From the NCBI RefSeq assembly GCF_004331955.1, contig NZ_CP036532.1, positions 2,542,001 through 2,606,000 on the forward strand: 64,000 bases of DNA. The letters run 5' to 3'. Within the stretch, counting starts at the first letter, position 1. Each line of letters opens with the position of its first letter. The notes under the pieces were generated by a model. The model was not told where the DNA came from, did not search any database, and worked only from the letters and a program-made list of their open reading frames with translations. Made by a program: the position numbers and the translations under genes. The DNA is from Roseitalea porphyridii. GTDB taxonomy: Bacteria > Pseudomonadota > Alphaproteobacteria > Rhizobiales > Rhizobiaceae. Positions 1-8,479 of this stretch are shown here, in pieces.

Positions 1-622
1 CCAGGCGGATGCCGGCCAGCCCGAAGAACTTTCCGAACGAGCGCAAGACGATCAGGCCATCGGCCCCGCATTGCGGCACGTAGGACGCTTCGGGCGCCAC
101 GTCGGCGAACGCCTCGTCGACGATCACCGTGCCATTGTGCGCAAGCAGCGCGTCGACGGCCTTGCGGTCGGCCTCGCCATCGTGCCGGGCGCCATCGGGA
201 TTGTTGGGATTGCCGAAGACGACGCCGTCATAGCCATCTTCGTAGGAGGGAATCGCGCGCACGGTGCCAACCACCCGGTCGGGCGTCGAAAGGCACCAGT
301 CATATTCGCCGTAGGTCGGCGTGACGATGCCGATGCGGCGGTTCGTGCCGACCAGATCGCCCAGCCGCTGGATGATCGCCTGCGTGCCCGGCGCGGCGAC
401 GATGGCCGCGCCCTCCGGCACGCCATAATAGGCGCGGGCCGCGTCGAGGCAGTACTCCTCGAGGCTCGGCTCGGGCAACCGTTCCCAGGCCTCGGCCGGG
501 ATCGGCGGCACCGGCCACGGCACCGGGTTGATACCGGTCGACAGGTCGAGCCAGTCCGCGTGCGCGCCGCCATGTTCGGCGACGGCCCGGTCGAGCGATC
601 CGCCATGGCGCGGTGGTGACAC
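1..622 (-). CDS. cobC: L-threonine-O-3-phosphate decarboxylase CobC (partial, C-terminus outside window)
   Basis: PLP-dependent fold-type I aminotransferase-like enzyme that makes (R)-1-amino-2-propanol phosphate for the nucleotide loop of cobalamin. The N-terminal part reads HGG..DRAVAEHGG, then LDLSTGINPVPWP, the usual opening of this family. GTQAIIQRL, NPNNPDG and SFGKFFGLAG follow; the lysine in the last motif is the expected PLP lysine. About 207 codons are visible of a family of roughly 330, so the C-terminus lies off the left edge. The start chosen is a GTG two bases after the cobB stop, since no ATG in this frame precedes the conserved block. It is the last visible gene of the leftward cobA-cobB-cobC operon. 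Confidence 0.88.
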   Translation of the reverse strand, partial: MSPPRHGGSLDRAVAEHGGAHADWLDLSTGINPVPWPVPPIPAEAWERLPEPSLEEYCLDAARAYYGVPEGAAIVAAPGTQAIIQRLGDLVGTNRRIGIVTPTYGEYDWCLSTPDRVVGTVRAIPSYEDGYDGVVFGNPNNPDGARHDGEADRKAVDALLAHNGTVIVDEAFADVAPEASYVPQCGADGLIVLRSFGKFFGLAGIRL

Positions 623-624
623 GA

Positions 625-2088
625 TCAATCCGCCCTGTCGATCACATGGCACCATGATCCCGACACGGTGCCGACTCGCCGCCCATAATGCCCCAGATCG
701 GCGCCGCGCGCATCGCGCGCCGCAAAAAGCGCGTCCCCCAGCCCCTCGCGCAACACCGTCGCATAGTGGAACTCGTGCGCGGTCAGCGGCATCGGCCATG
801 GCGCGCCGGCGAGCGGGTCGAGCCGGCGATAGCCCAGATGGCGCGTGCGCGTCGCAAAGCTCGTCTCCACCGGCAGGAAACCCAGCATCGCATGGCGCGC
901 GCCATCGGCGTCGACCAGCCCCTCGCCCAGCGCCATGTAGCCGCCGCACTCGCCATAGATCGCAGCGCCCCGGTCGCGCGCCGCCGCCATGCCGGCGCGA
1001 AACCCGTCGGCCGCCGCGAGCGCGCCCGCATGCAATTCCGGATAGCCGCCGGGCAGGAACACCGCATCGGCGGACGCATCGGGCGCTTCGTCGCCCAGCG
1101 GCGAGAAGAACGCCAGTTCGGCGCCTTGCGCCCGCCAGCCATCGAGCAGATGCGGATAGGCGAACGCGAAGGCGATGTCGCGCGCCACTGCGATGCGCTG
1201 GCCGAGCGGCGGGATGGGCGAGACGGGATGGTCTTCCTCGGCGTCCCGCCGATATCCCTCGTCCTTCGAGGCTCGCCCCACATCACCCTCATCCTGAGGA
1301 GCGAGCATAGCGAGCCTCGAAGGGTCAGGGTGATGTTGGCCTCGCGCCTCAGGATGAGGGATATCTACCGCCCCACCGTCCTCGACCAGAGCCACCCCGC
1401 TGCCCTCACCCTGAGCCTGTCGAAGGGCGAGGCCGGCGAGCGCCGGCAGGTCGCAGCACCGGGCCATCACCGCGCCGGCATGGGCGATGAACGCCTCGAG
1501 TTCTTCATGCTCGCCCGCCTGCACCAGCCCCAGATGGCGTGACGGAAGGGCCAAGGCAGCATCGTGCGGTACCACGCCGAGCACGGGAACGCCCAAGGGC
1601 GCGAGCGCGTCGCGCAGCATCGTCTCGTGCCGCGCGCTGCCGACCCGGTTGAGAATGATGCCGGCAAAGGCGACATCGGCGCGATGGAAGCGATAGCCCG
1701 AAACGAGCGCGGCGACCGATTGCGCCATGCGCGAGGCGTCGACGACGAAGACCACCGGCAGGCCGAGCAATGCGGCCAGATCGGCCGCCGAGCCGGTGCT
1801 GTCGGCGGCGCCGTCGAAAAGCCCCATCATCGCCTCGGTGACGAGCAGCCGCCCGGCCCCGTGCCCGGTGGCCAGTGCGCCCAGCAGCGCCGGCCGCATC
1901 GCCCAGGGATCGAGATTGACGCAGGACTGACCGCTTGCGGCGCGGTGAAAGGCCGGATCGATATAGTCGGGGCCTGCCTTGGCCGGCGCGATCGCATGGC
2001 CGGCATCGCGCAGCGCCCGCAGCAGGCCGAGCGTGACCACCGTCTTGCCGCTGCCCGAATGGGGCGCGGCGACGAGGAAACCGGTCAT
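625..2088 (-). CDS. cobB: (Hydrogeno)cobyrinic acid a,c-diamide synthase CobB
   Basis: Glutamine- and ATP-dependent amidation of the a and c side chains of the corrin ring. An N-terminal P-loop (APHSGSGKT, residues 8-16) begins the synthetase domain. The C-terminal half is a class I glutamine amidotransferase with YGECGGYMALG (nucleophile Cys) and the EFHY motif near the end. At 487 residues it is longer than the usual 430 or so. The excess is a block at about residues 217-279 whose DNA is dispersed-repeat sequence read in frame (RLAMLAPQDEG, RASKDEG), placed between the two domains. The start codon overlaps the cobA stop by 4 bp. The insert sits in a linker, so the enzyme may still work. Confidence 0.93.
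   Translation of the reverse strand: MTGFLVAAPHSGSGKTVVTLGLLRALRDAGHAIAPAKAGPDYIDPAFHRAASGQSCVNLDPWAMRPALLGALATGHGAGRLLVTEAMMGLFDGAADSTGSAADLAALLGLPVVFVVDASRMAQSVAALVSGYRFHRADVAFAGIILNRVGSARHETMLRDALAPLGVPVLGVVPHDAALALPSRHLGLVQAGEHEELEAFIAHAGAVMARCCDLPALAGLALRQAQGEGSGVALVEDGGAVDIPHPEARGQHHPDPSRLAMLAPQDEGDVGRASKDEGYRRDAEEDHPVSPIPPLGQRIAVARDIAFAFAYPHLLDGWRAQGAELAFFSPLGDEAPDASADAVFLPGGYPELHAGALAAADGFRAGMAAARDRGAAIYGECGGYMALGEGLVDADGARHAMLGFLPVETSFATRTRHLGYRRLDPLAGAPWPMPLTAHEFHYATVLREGLGDALFAARDARGADLGHYGRRVGTVSGSWCHVIDRAD
1251..1440. repeat. Composite palindromic repeat inserted in frame in cobB
   Basis: Two dispersed-repeat types lie together. The first is an inverted pair: GATATCCCTCGTCC at the left end answers GGATGAGGGATATC near 1352-1365, with an internal CTCATCCTGAGGAGCGAGC unit. 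The second is CCCTCACCCTGAGCCTGTCG. The same units recur in cobN, upstream of the ArsR gene and around the GIY-YIG gene. Length and phase keep the cobB frame open. Confidence 0.85.
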
Positions 2089-2960
2089 CCCGTCTCGTCC
2101 TGCCGGCGCAGTCCGAGCGGATCGGGATCGAGCGCGCGGCCCGCCGTCAGCGCTCCGAGCCAGTCGAGCCCGGCGCGCAGGCGGACGACCTCGCCGACCA
2201 CGACGATCGCCGGTGGCTCGAGCGAAGAGGCGGCGACATCGGCTTCAGCGCGCGCGAGCGTGGTTTCGAGCACCTGCTGGCGGCCGGTCGCCGCGTTGCA
2301 GACGAAGGCGAGCGGCTCGTCCGGTCCCCGCCCCGCCTCGATCAGCCGGGCCGTGATCGCGCCGATATGCTTCATCGCCATGTACATGACGAGCACCGGC
2401 GAGCCTTTGGCCACATGGTGCCAGTCGATCGCATCGGGCACGACGCCGCTCGAATCGTGGCCGGTCAGAAACGTCACGGCGTGGTTGGTGTCGCGGTGCG
2501 TTGCCGGAATGCCCGCATAGGCAAGCCCGCCGATCCCCGCCGTCACGCCTGGCACGATGCGGAACGGGACGGTGTGGGCGACGAGCGTCAGCGCCTCCTC
2601 GCCGCCGCGCCCGAAGACGAACGGGTCGCCGCCCTTCAGCCGCAGCACCCGCTTGCCAGCGCGGGCGAGTTCGACCAGCCGCAACGAGATGTCGCGCTGT
2701 TTGGGCGAGGGCTTGCCGCCGCGTTTGCCCGCATATTCGAGCGTCGCGCCCGGCCGCGCCAGCGCCAGACAGGCCGGATCGACCAGCGCGTCGTGGACGA
2801 TGACATCGGCATGGGCGAGCGCATGCGCCGCGTGCAGCGTCAGAAGGCCGGGATCGCCCGGCCCCGCACCGACGAGCCAGACATGGCCTGGCTCGAACGC
2901 CGGCAGGGCCGGCATGCGCGCGTTGGGGTCGGCGGAGAATTTGTCTGTTTCGTCGGCCAT
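2085..2960 (-). CDS. cobA: Uroporphyrinogen-III C-methyltransferase CobA
   Basis: SAM-dependent methylation of uroporphyrinogen III at C2 and C7 to give precorrin-2, the entry step to cobalamin and siroheme. Class III tetrapyrrole methylase motifs are clear: VWLVGAGPGDPGLLTLHA near the start, VIVHDALVDP, RLKGGDPFVFGRGGEE, and VPGVTAG. No CysG-type dehydrogenase/chelatase domain is present, so it is the stand-alone SUMT form. The start chosen (MADETDK...) gives 291 residues. A start 13 codons upstream is open but would run into the divergent cbiD gene. It is the first gene of the cobABC operon. Confidence 0.92.
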   Translation of the reverse strand: MADETDKFSADPNARMPALPAFEPGHVWLVGAGPGDPGLLTLHAAHALAHADVIVHDALVDPACLALARPGATLEYAGKRGGKPSPKQRDISLRLVELARAGKRVLRLKGGDPFVFGRGGEEALTLVAHTVPFRIVPGVTAGIGGLAYAGIPATHRDTNHAVTFLTGHDSSGVVPDAIDWHHVAKGSPVLVMYMAMKHIGAITARLIEAGRGPDEPLAFVCNAATGRQQVLETTLARAEADVAASSLEPPAIVVVGEVVRLRAGLDWLGALTAGRALDPDPLGLRRQDETG

Positions 2961-2983
2961 CACCGCTCCCCTATAAGACAGCG

Positions 2984-4108
2984 ATGACCGCCGCGCCACA
3001 TCAGGACGAACCCGATGCCGGCAGCCGCAAGCCGGGCGGCCCGCTCCGGCGCGGCTGGACCACGGGCGCCTGCGCGACGGCCGCCACCAGGGCCGCCCTC
3101 ACTGCGCTTCTGGATGGTGATTTCCCCGATCCGGTGACGATCACCCTGCCGAAGGGCGAAACGCCCGCCTTCGCGCTCGCGCACGAAAAGCGCGGCGACG
3201 GCTTTGCGGAGGCCGGCATCGTCAAGGATGCCGGCGATGATCCGGACGTGACCCATGGCGCCATGGTGATCGCGCGCGTGGCGCGCGGCAAGCCGGAAAG
3301 CGGCACTGTCTTTCGCGCCGGCGACGGGGTCGGCACGGTGACGCGACCGGGCCTGCCGCTGGAGCCCGGCGAGGCGGCGATCAACCCCGTCCCACGCCGG
3401 ATGATGACCGACGTGGTGAAGCAACTCTGTGCCGATAATCGCCTGCCACCGGACATCACGGTGACGATTTCGGTGCCCGGCGGCGCGGCGATCGCCGAAA
3501 AGACCTGGAACCCGCGTCTGGGGATCGTCGGCGGCATCTCGATCCTCGGCACCACGGGCATCGTCCACCCCTTCTCCTGCGCGGCGTGGATCCACTCCAT
3601 CCATCGCGGCATCGATGTCGCCCGCGCCGCCGGCCTCGACCATGTGCTTGGCTCGACCGGCTCGACCTCGGAGACCGCTGTTCAGGCGCTCTACGGCCTG
3701 CCCGACATCGCCCTTCTCGACATGGGCGATTTCGCCGGCGGCCTGATGAAATATCTGCGCGCGCACCCGGTGCCGAGGCTGACCATCGCCGGCGGGTTCG
3801 CCAAGATCACCAAGCTCGCCCAGGGCGCCCTCGACCTTCATTCGGCACGCAGCCAGGTCGATATGGGTTTCCTTGCGGACCTGACCGGAGACCAGGTGAA
3901 TCAGTTTCTCAGGGACCGGATTCTCAATGCCAACACCGCCGCGCAAGTGCTTGAATTATCTCGCGACGCCGGCCTCGACCTGCCGCTTCACGTGGCTCTC
4001 AGGGCGCGCGCCACCGCGCTGGAGACGCTGCGCGGCGCGCCCGTTTCGACCGAAGTGATCATCGTCGACCGGCAGGGCGCGATCCTTGCGCGCACGGGCT
4101 TTGCATGA
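2984..4108 (+). CDS. cbiD: Cobalt-precorrin-5B (C1)-methyltransferase CbiD
   Basis: C1 methylation of the corrin ring. The protein has the CbiD opening RRGWTTGACATAATRAAL, a KDAGDDPDVT block (residues about 83-92), GLPLEPGEAAINPVPR, and the GTTGIVHPFSCAAW segment. At 374 residues it is full length. CbiD belongs to the cobalt-early (anaerobic) route; the aerobic enzyme for the same carbon is CobF, and no CobF is seen in the window. It is divergent from cobA with only 23 bp between start codons, so their promoters must overlap or lie inside the genes. cobK follows with a 4-bp stop/start overlap. Confidence 0.92.
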   Translation: MTAAPHQDEPDAGSRKPGGPLRRGWTTGACATAATRAALTALLDGDFPDPVTITLPKGETPAFALAHEKRGDGFAEAGIVKDAGDDPDVTHGAMVIARVARGKPESGTVFRAGDGVGTVTRPGLPLEPGEAAINPVPRRMMTDVVKQLCADNRLPPDITVTISVPGGAAIAEKTWNPRLGIVGGISILGTTGIVHPFSCAAWIHSIHRGIDVARAAGLDHVLGSTGSTSETAVQALYGLPDIALLDMGDFAGGLMKYLRAHPVPRLTIAGGFAKITKLAQGALDLHSARSQVDMGFLADLTGDQVNQFLRDRILNANTAAQVLELSRDAGLDLPLHVALRARATALETLRGAPVSTEVIIVDRQGAILARTGFA

Positions 4109-4776
4109 CCCGGACCGTCCTCATTCTGGGCGGCACGCGCGAGGCGGCGATGCTCGCCGCCGAAATCGTGGCGGCCCATCCGGACTGGCGCGTGATCACC
4201 TCCCTGGCCGGCCGCACGCAGGCGGCCGAACCGGTCGCGGGCGAAACGCGGACCGGCGGGTTCGGCGGCCCCGAGGGGCTTGCCGCCTATCTGCGCGCCG
4301 AAGGCGTCACCGATCTGATCGACACCACCCACCCCTATGCGCGCAGGATTTCGGCGAACGCCGAGAGGGCGGCCGCCATCGCCGGCGTGCCTCTGGAGGT
4401 GCGGACGAGACGGCCATGGGAACGCCAACCGGGCGATGACTGGATCGAGGTGTCGTCCGAGGCCGAGGCGGCCAGCGCCCTGCCGGCCGGCGCGCGTGCC
4501 TTGCTGGCGCTCGGCCGGCAGCATCTGAAGCCGTTCGCCGGCCGCGACGATGTCTTCTTCCTGGTGCGCATGGTCGACCAACCGGCCGCGCCGCTCCCGC
4601 TCAAACACCACGCGATCATCACGGGCAAGCCGGGACAGGCGGACGAAGAGGCCGCGCTCCTGCGCACCCATGCGATCGACCACATCGTCTGCCGCAACTC
4701 CGGCGGCGACCGGTCCCATGGCAAGATCGCCGCCGCCCGTACGCTCCGCATTCCGGTGATCATGATCGGGCGGTGA
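4105..4776 (+). CDS. cobK: Precorrin-6A reductase CobK/CbiJ
   Basis: NAD(P)H-dependent reduction of the macrocycle at the precorrin-6A stage. Family features are VLILGGTREAAMLA at the N-terminus, the DTTHPYARRISANA motif (residues about 73-86), LALGRQHLKPF in the middle, and NSGGDRSHGKIAAAR toward the C-terminus. Length 223 residues is slightly short of the usual 250. ATGA overlap with cbiD indicates translational coupling. It ends this rightward operon; a dispersed repeat follows. Confidence 0.9.
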   Translation: MTRTVLILGGTREAAMLAAEIVAAHPDWRVITSLAGRTQAAEPVAGETRTGGFGGPEGLAAYLRAEGVTDLIDTTHPYARRISANAERAAAIAGVPLEVRTRRPWERQPGDDWIEVSSEAEAASALPAGARALLALGRQHLKPFAGRDDVFFLVRMVDQPAAPLPLKHHAIITGKPGQADEEAALLRTHAIDHIVCRNSGGDRSHGKIAAARTLRIPVIMIGR

Positions 4777-4831
4777 GCCTGCCGCCCGTCCTCTGCAAGC
4801 CACACCATTGCCCCGCACTCGATAGCCTTCG

Positions 4832-4882
4832 CCTCTCCCTCATCCTGAGGTGTGAGCGCAGCGAGCCTCGAAGGATCGGGAG
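4832..4882. repeat. Dispersed palindromic repeat (CTCATCCTGAGG type)
   Basis: Single copy of the CTCATCCTGAGGTGTGAGCG / AGCGAGCCTCGAAGGATC unit in the cobK-ArsR intergenic stretch. Its arms can fold into an imperfect hairpin, and it may serve as a transcript end for cobK. Confidence 0.8.
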
Positions 4883-4918
4883 GAAATTCGGACGACGGAG
4901 ACGCGGCCATTGCACTTG

Positions 4919-4952
4919 TTTAGCATTCGTGTTAATTAACTCATATGCTAAA
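4919..4952. promoter_or_regulatory. Symmetric operator candidate overlapping the ArsR start codon
   Basis: An inner palindrome GTTAATTAAC (4931-4940) and an outer inverted pair TTAGCAT (4920-4926) / ATGCTAA (4945-4951) share the same centre. The right arm covers the ArsR ATG. AT-rich in a GC-rich background. ArsR-family repressors commonly bind such dyads in their own promoter, so autorepression is the natural reading; this is inferred. Confidence 0.55.
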
Positions 4953-5331
4953 TACATCTGACCCGCACATTCTCGACGCCACCTTCGCCGCCCTCGCCGA
5001 TCCGACCCGACGTGCCGTTCTGGCGCAGCTTGCCGACAGGGGCGAGGCGACGGTCACCGAACTGGCCGAACCGTTCGACATGTCGCTGCCCGGCTTCTCG
5101 CGCCATCTGAAGGTGCTCGAGAAGGCCGGGCTGATCGAGCGTTCCCGCCAGGCCCAGTTCCGGCCCTGCAAAATCAATCCCGAGCCGCTGAAGGAAGCCT
5201 CGGACTGGCTCGCCGAATATCGCAGGCTCTGGGAGGCGCGGTTCGACCGGCTCGATGCGCTGCTCGCCGAACTGCAATCGGCACCCGAGGGGGTTCCGGG
5301 AAAGGACGAGGACGATGACCCATCGCACTGA
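4945..5331 (+). CDS. ArsR-family winged-helix transcriptional regulator
   Basis: Small (128 residues) repressor-type DNA-binding protein. FAALADPTRRAVLAQL and the recognition helix region FDMSLPGFSRHLKVLEKAGLI are typical of the ArsR subfamily often paired with AHSA1/SRPBCC proteins. No cysteine metal-binding motif is visible, so a metal sensor is unlikely. The 3' end overlaps the next gene by 17 bp. The dyad over the start codon suggests autoregulation of the cluster. Confident as to family; the effector is unknown. Confidence 0.88.
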   Translation: MLNTSDPHILDATFAALADPTRRAVLAQLADRGEATVTELAEPFDMSLPGFSRHLKVLEKAGLIERSRQAQFRPCKINPEPLKEASDWLAEYRRLWEARFDRLDALLAELQSAPEGVPGKDEDDDPSH

Positions 5332-6256
5332 ACTGAGCCTGCCGGCGAACGAGCCGGTCATCCTCGTCAGACGCCGGTTCGACGCCCCGCCGGCGCTCGT
5401 CTTCCGCGCGTGGACGGACGCCGAACTGCTGCGCCAGTGGTGGCTCGGCCCACCCGGCATGGTGATGACGAGATGCACGATCGAGCCGCGCGAGGGCGGT
5501 GCATGGCGCATGGAGCAGATGGATCCGGGCGGCACCCGATACGCCTTCTTCGGCGAGTATCTGCGGTTCGACCCGCCACGCCTGCTCGAGCAGACCTTCC
5601 GCATGGACATGGAGGGCCTGCGCGACGAGCCCCCGATCGTCGAGACGATCACCTTCGAGGCGGCCGGGGACGGCACCCAGGTCACCGCCCGTTCGCAATG
5701 CCCGACCATCGAAACGCGCGATGCGATGGCGGCCTCGGGCATGGAGGAAGGCATGAACGCCAGCTTTGCCCGGCTGGTCGACCTGCTCGGCGAGGAACAA
5801 TCGGCCACGAGCTTCACCATCGACCGCGTGTTCGACGCGCCAGTCGATCTCGTCTGGCGTTGCTTCACGCAGAAACGGCATGTCGATGTCTGGATGCTGC
5901 CCGAGCGCTTCACGCTGATCGAACAGGACGCGGACGTTTCGGTAGGCGGGCAATGGTGGTCGAAGATGCGCGATCAGGCCGACGGCGCCGAATGGCACGT
6001 CGGCGGCACCTATCGCGAGGTCGTCGAGAACGAACGGCTCGTCTTCACCCATCGCTGGACCCATTCGCCCTTCGGCACGAGCAGCGAGCATCTGATCACG
6101 GTGACCTTCGAAGACCGCCACGGCAAGACGCACATGCGCTTTGCGATGTCCGGCCTGCCCGACGCGCAAAGCCGCGACGGCCACCGCGAGGGATGGCAGC
6201 AGACGCTTGGTCACCTCGAACAGCATGTGGCAAGCCTCAGGGAGACCGCGTCATGA
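5315..6256 (+). CDS. Tandem SRPBCC (AHSA1/START-fold) domain protein
   Basis: Two AHSA1-like ligand-binding domains in one chain: residues about 15-155 (RRRFDAPPALVFRAWTD... LLRQWW) and about 163-305 (IDRVFDAPVDLVWRCFTQ). The start is the ATG preceded by AAAGGACGAG, inside the ArsR gene; this avoids an unsupported 20-residue extension. The ligand cannot be read from sequence. Its stop overlaps the next start (ATGA). Such proteins next to ArsR regulators are usually co-regulated with them. Confidence 0.82.
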   Translation: MTHRTELSLPANEPVILVRRRFDAPPALVFRAWTDAELLRQWWLGPPGMVMTRCTIEPREGGAWRMEQMDPGGTRYAFFGEYLRFDPPRLLEQTFRMDMEGLRDEPPIVETITFEAAGDGTQVTARSQCPTIETRDAMAASGMEEGMNASFARLVDLLGEEQSATSFTIDRVFDAPVDLVWRCFTQKRHVDVWMLPERFTLIEQDADVSVGGQWWSKMRDQADGAEWHVGGTYREVVENERLVFTHRWTHSPFGTSSEHLITVTFEDRHGKTHMRFAMSGLPDAQSRDGHREGWQQTLGHLEQHVASLRETAS

Positions 6257-6717
6257 CCGTCGCTCACGAGAAGATCGAGATCGAACGCAAATTCGACGCA
6301 CCGGTTTCCCTGGTCTGGCGCGCCTGGACCGAGCCGGCGCTGCGCCAGCGCTGGCAGAACCCCTCCTCCACCTGGACCATGGTGTTCGACAATTACGACC
6401 TGCGTCCCGGCGGCACCGAGGTCTGCCATTGCGGACCGGGCGAGGAGATGACGGTCCACTTCACCGCGCACTATCCCGAAGTCGTGCCCGAACGGCGCAT
6501 CGTCTTCACAACGATCACGGCCGATAACGAGAATGTCGCCTCGGTCGCCGCCACCAGCGTCGAGTTCGAGCCGGATGACGGCCGCACGACGATGCGGTTT
6601 GTCGAATCGATCGCCTTCATCGACGGGCGCGAGACGGTCGCCGACCGGACCATGGGCACCAAGACCTCGATCGACAAGCTCGCGGACGTCGTCGCCGCCG
6701 AAGCCGCGAAAAGATAG
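6253..6717 (+). CDS. SRPBCC (AHSA1) domain protein
   Basis: Single-domain protein of 154 residues with the family signature IERKFDAPVSLVWRAWTEPALRQRW at the N-terminus and a C-terminal amphipathic helix (FIDGRETVADRTMGTKTSIDKLADV). It contains DLRPGGTEVCHCGPGEE, where the paralogues have the pocket strand. It is the third SRPBCC domain in this operon and is coupled to the previous gene by a 4-bp overlap. Ligand unknown. Confidence 0.82.
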   Translation: MTVAHEKIEIERKFDAPVSLVWRAWTEPALRQRWQNPSSTWTMVFDNYDLRPGGTEVCHCGPGEEMTVHFTAHYPEVVPERRIVFTTITADNENVASVAATSVEFEPDDGRTTMRFVESIAFIDGRETVADRTMGTKTSIDKLADVVAAEAAKR

Positions 6718-6720
6718 GCG

Positions 6721-7272
6721 ATGACCGCCGGGACGTCCCCCACGACCGTCGAAACCCCCGATGCCGATTTCGTCATGATCCGCGAATTCGACGCGCCGCC
6801 GGAGCTGATCTGGCGCGCCTGGACCGATCCGGACCTGCTCGCCCGCTGGTGGGGCCCCGAAGGCTTCACCAATCATGGCTGCGTGGTCGACGCGCGCCCC
6901 GGCGGCCGCTGGCGCGTGATCATGCGCGGGCCGGCCGGCACGGACTTCGACCAGGACTATCCGGTCGATTCGACGATCGTCTCCATCGAGCCGCCGCGCC
7001 GGCTCGTCATGACCAGCGGCGGCGAGAACTATCCGGACGACTGGCTGGAGCAGTAAAACAGGTTCGTTTCCGAAGAGAGCGCGGACACGCAGGTCGAAAC
7101 GGTGATGGAGATGACGCTCGAACCGCTGCCGGGCGATCGGACGCGACAGACCGTCCGGCAGACCTTCAAGTCCGCCGAGGCGCGAGACGCGATCCTGAAG
7201 ATGGGCGCCGAGCAGGGCTGGACCGGCAGCTTCGCCAAGCTGGACGGGCTCGTTGCGGAGCTCGCGCGCTGA
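6721..7272 (+). pseudogene. SRPBCC (AHSA1) domain gene interrupted by an in-frame stop
   Basis: The N-terminal 111 codons match the family (VMIREFDAPPELIWRAWTDP, LARWWGPEGFTNHG). They end at TAA (7054-7056) after DDWLEQ. The same frame reopens at once and runs to a natural stop, encoding the missing C-terminal part (VETVMEMTLEPLPGD..., then MGAEQGWTGSFAKLDGLV, the usual family ending). A single nonsense change therefore splits an otherwise complete domain of about 183 codons. Either a real loss of function or a base error; nothing suggests programmed readthrough. Confidence 0.8.
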
Positions 7273-7293
7273 GCCTGAAGGGACTGGCCGCGC

Positions 7294-8070
7294 CTATCCC
7301 GCCTTCGCCTTCTTGCCCCGGTTCCGCAGCACATGGGCGAAATCGGCGTTATAAAGGTCGCTGTCGCGGAACTCGGCCTTTCCGAACACCGGCCCGACGA
7401 GCACGAGCGCGGTGCGCGTGATCTTGGCGGCGCGCACCTCATCCTTCATCCCGGCGAGCGTGGTTCGGATATAAAGTTCGTCCGGCCAGGTGGCCCGGTA
7501 GGCGATCACCACCGGACAGTCGGCGCCATAATAGGGCTCCAGCGCCCGGCGGATGTAATCGAGATTGCGGATCGACAGGTGGATGGCGAGCGTCGCGCCC
7601 GACCGGCCGAGCACTTCGAGCTGCTCGCCCTCGGGCATCGCCGACGCCTTCATGCCGGTGCGCGTGGCGATCACGGTCTGGGCGATTTCCGGCAGGGTCA
7701 GTTCCGTCTTGAGCGCGGCGGCGGCAGCGGCGAACGCCGGCACGCCCGGCACCACCTCGTACGGGATTTCCAGCGCGTCGAGCCGGCGCATCTGCTCGGC
7801 GATCGCCCCGTAGATCGACGGATCGCCCGAATGCACCCGCGCCACATCGTGGCCGGCCGCATGCGCCGCCTCGATCTCTGCGATGATCTGGTCCAGATGC
7901 ATCGGCGCGGTGTCGAGCACGTGCGCGCCTTCCGGGGCCGCCGCGACGATTTCGGCGGGCACCAGCGAGCCGGCGTAAAGGCACACGGGGCATCGCTCTA
8001 TCAGGCGAAGACCGCGCACGGTGATCAGATCGGGCGCGCCCGGCCCGGCGCCGATGAAGTGAACGGTCAT
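7294..8070 (-). CDS. cobM: Precorrin-4 C11-methyltransferase CobM
   Basis: SAM-dependent methylation at C11. Class III methylase motifs are VHFIGAGPGAPDLITVRG at the N-terminus, VCLYAGSLVP, ARVHSGDPSIYGAIAEQ, VVPGVPAFAAAAA, and LTLPEIAQTVIATR. Length 258 residues is normal, with a short lysine-rich tail (GKKAKAG). It lies downstream of the TumE/TumA pair, which separates it from the cbiG-cobJ block by about 700 bp, so it may be transcribed separately or by read-through. Confidence 0.92.
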   Translation of the reverse strand: MTVHFIGAGPGAPDLITVRGLRLIERCPVCLYAGSLVPAEIVAAAPEGAHVLDTAPMHLDQIIAEIEAAHAAGHDVARVHSGDPSIYGAIAEQMRRLDALEIPYEVVPGVPAFAAAAAALKTELTLPEIAQTVIATRTGMKASAMPEGEQLEVLGRSGATLAIHLSIRNLDYIRRALEPYYGADCPVVIAYRATWPDELYIRTTLAGMKDEVRAAKITRTALVLVGPVFGKAEFRDSDLYNADFAHVLRNRGKKAKAG

Positions 8071-8074
8071 GGTC

Positions 8075-8479
8075 TCAGGCGGCCTCGCCGGTTTCGTTGG
8101 AGACGGCGCTGATCTCGGCGGTGATCTTGTCCCAGGGCACGAACACCCTCTTCGCCGCGTTGCGTGTCACCAGATCGTATTCCATCAGCTTGACGACATC
8201 GGCATGCACGCCGCGATAGTCGCGCTCGAGCAGCTTGGCCAGCGCCCGGATCGATATCGGCCCGGCCTTGTGCAGCGTCTGGATCAGCTTCCACCGGTTC
8301 GGCGTCAGAACACCCAAGAGCTGGTCCATGGTGGCGAAACCCAGATGCGAGGGTTCGTCGGGATCGATGCCGGCATCGATCTTCCGGGCCGCCTCGCGGA
8401 TCCTCTGCCATGCGATTTCAGGCTGTACCACCGCGATCTGAAGCTCGGATTCGGCTCTGCTCTTTCCTGACATCGGCAT
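8075..8479 (-). CDS. HTH antitoxin, TumA-like (type II toxin-antitoxin)
   Basis: 134-residue protein with a winged-helix/HTH-like C-terminal half (NRWKLIQTLHKAGPISIRALAKLL then DVVKLMEYDLV). This is the form seen in antitoxins that accompany DUF6516/TumE toxins. The start chosen follows GGAGG with a six-base spacer, inside the 3' end of the toxin gene (62-bp overlap); an upstream extension has no ribosome site. It ends 4 bp before the cobM start. Confidence 0.68.
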   Translation of the reverse strand: MPMSGKSRAESELQIAVVQPEIAWQRIREAARKIDAGIDPDEPSHLGFATMDQLLGVLTPNRWKLIQTLHKAGPISIRALAKLLERDYRGVHADVVKLMEYDLVTRNAAKRVFVPWDKITAEISAVSNETGEAA

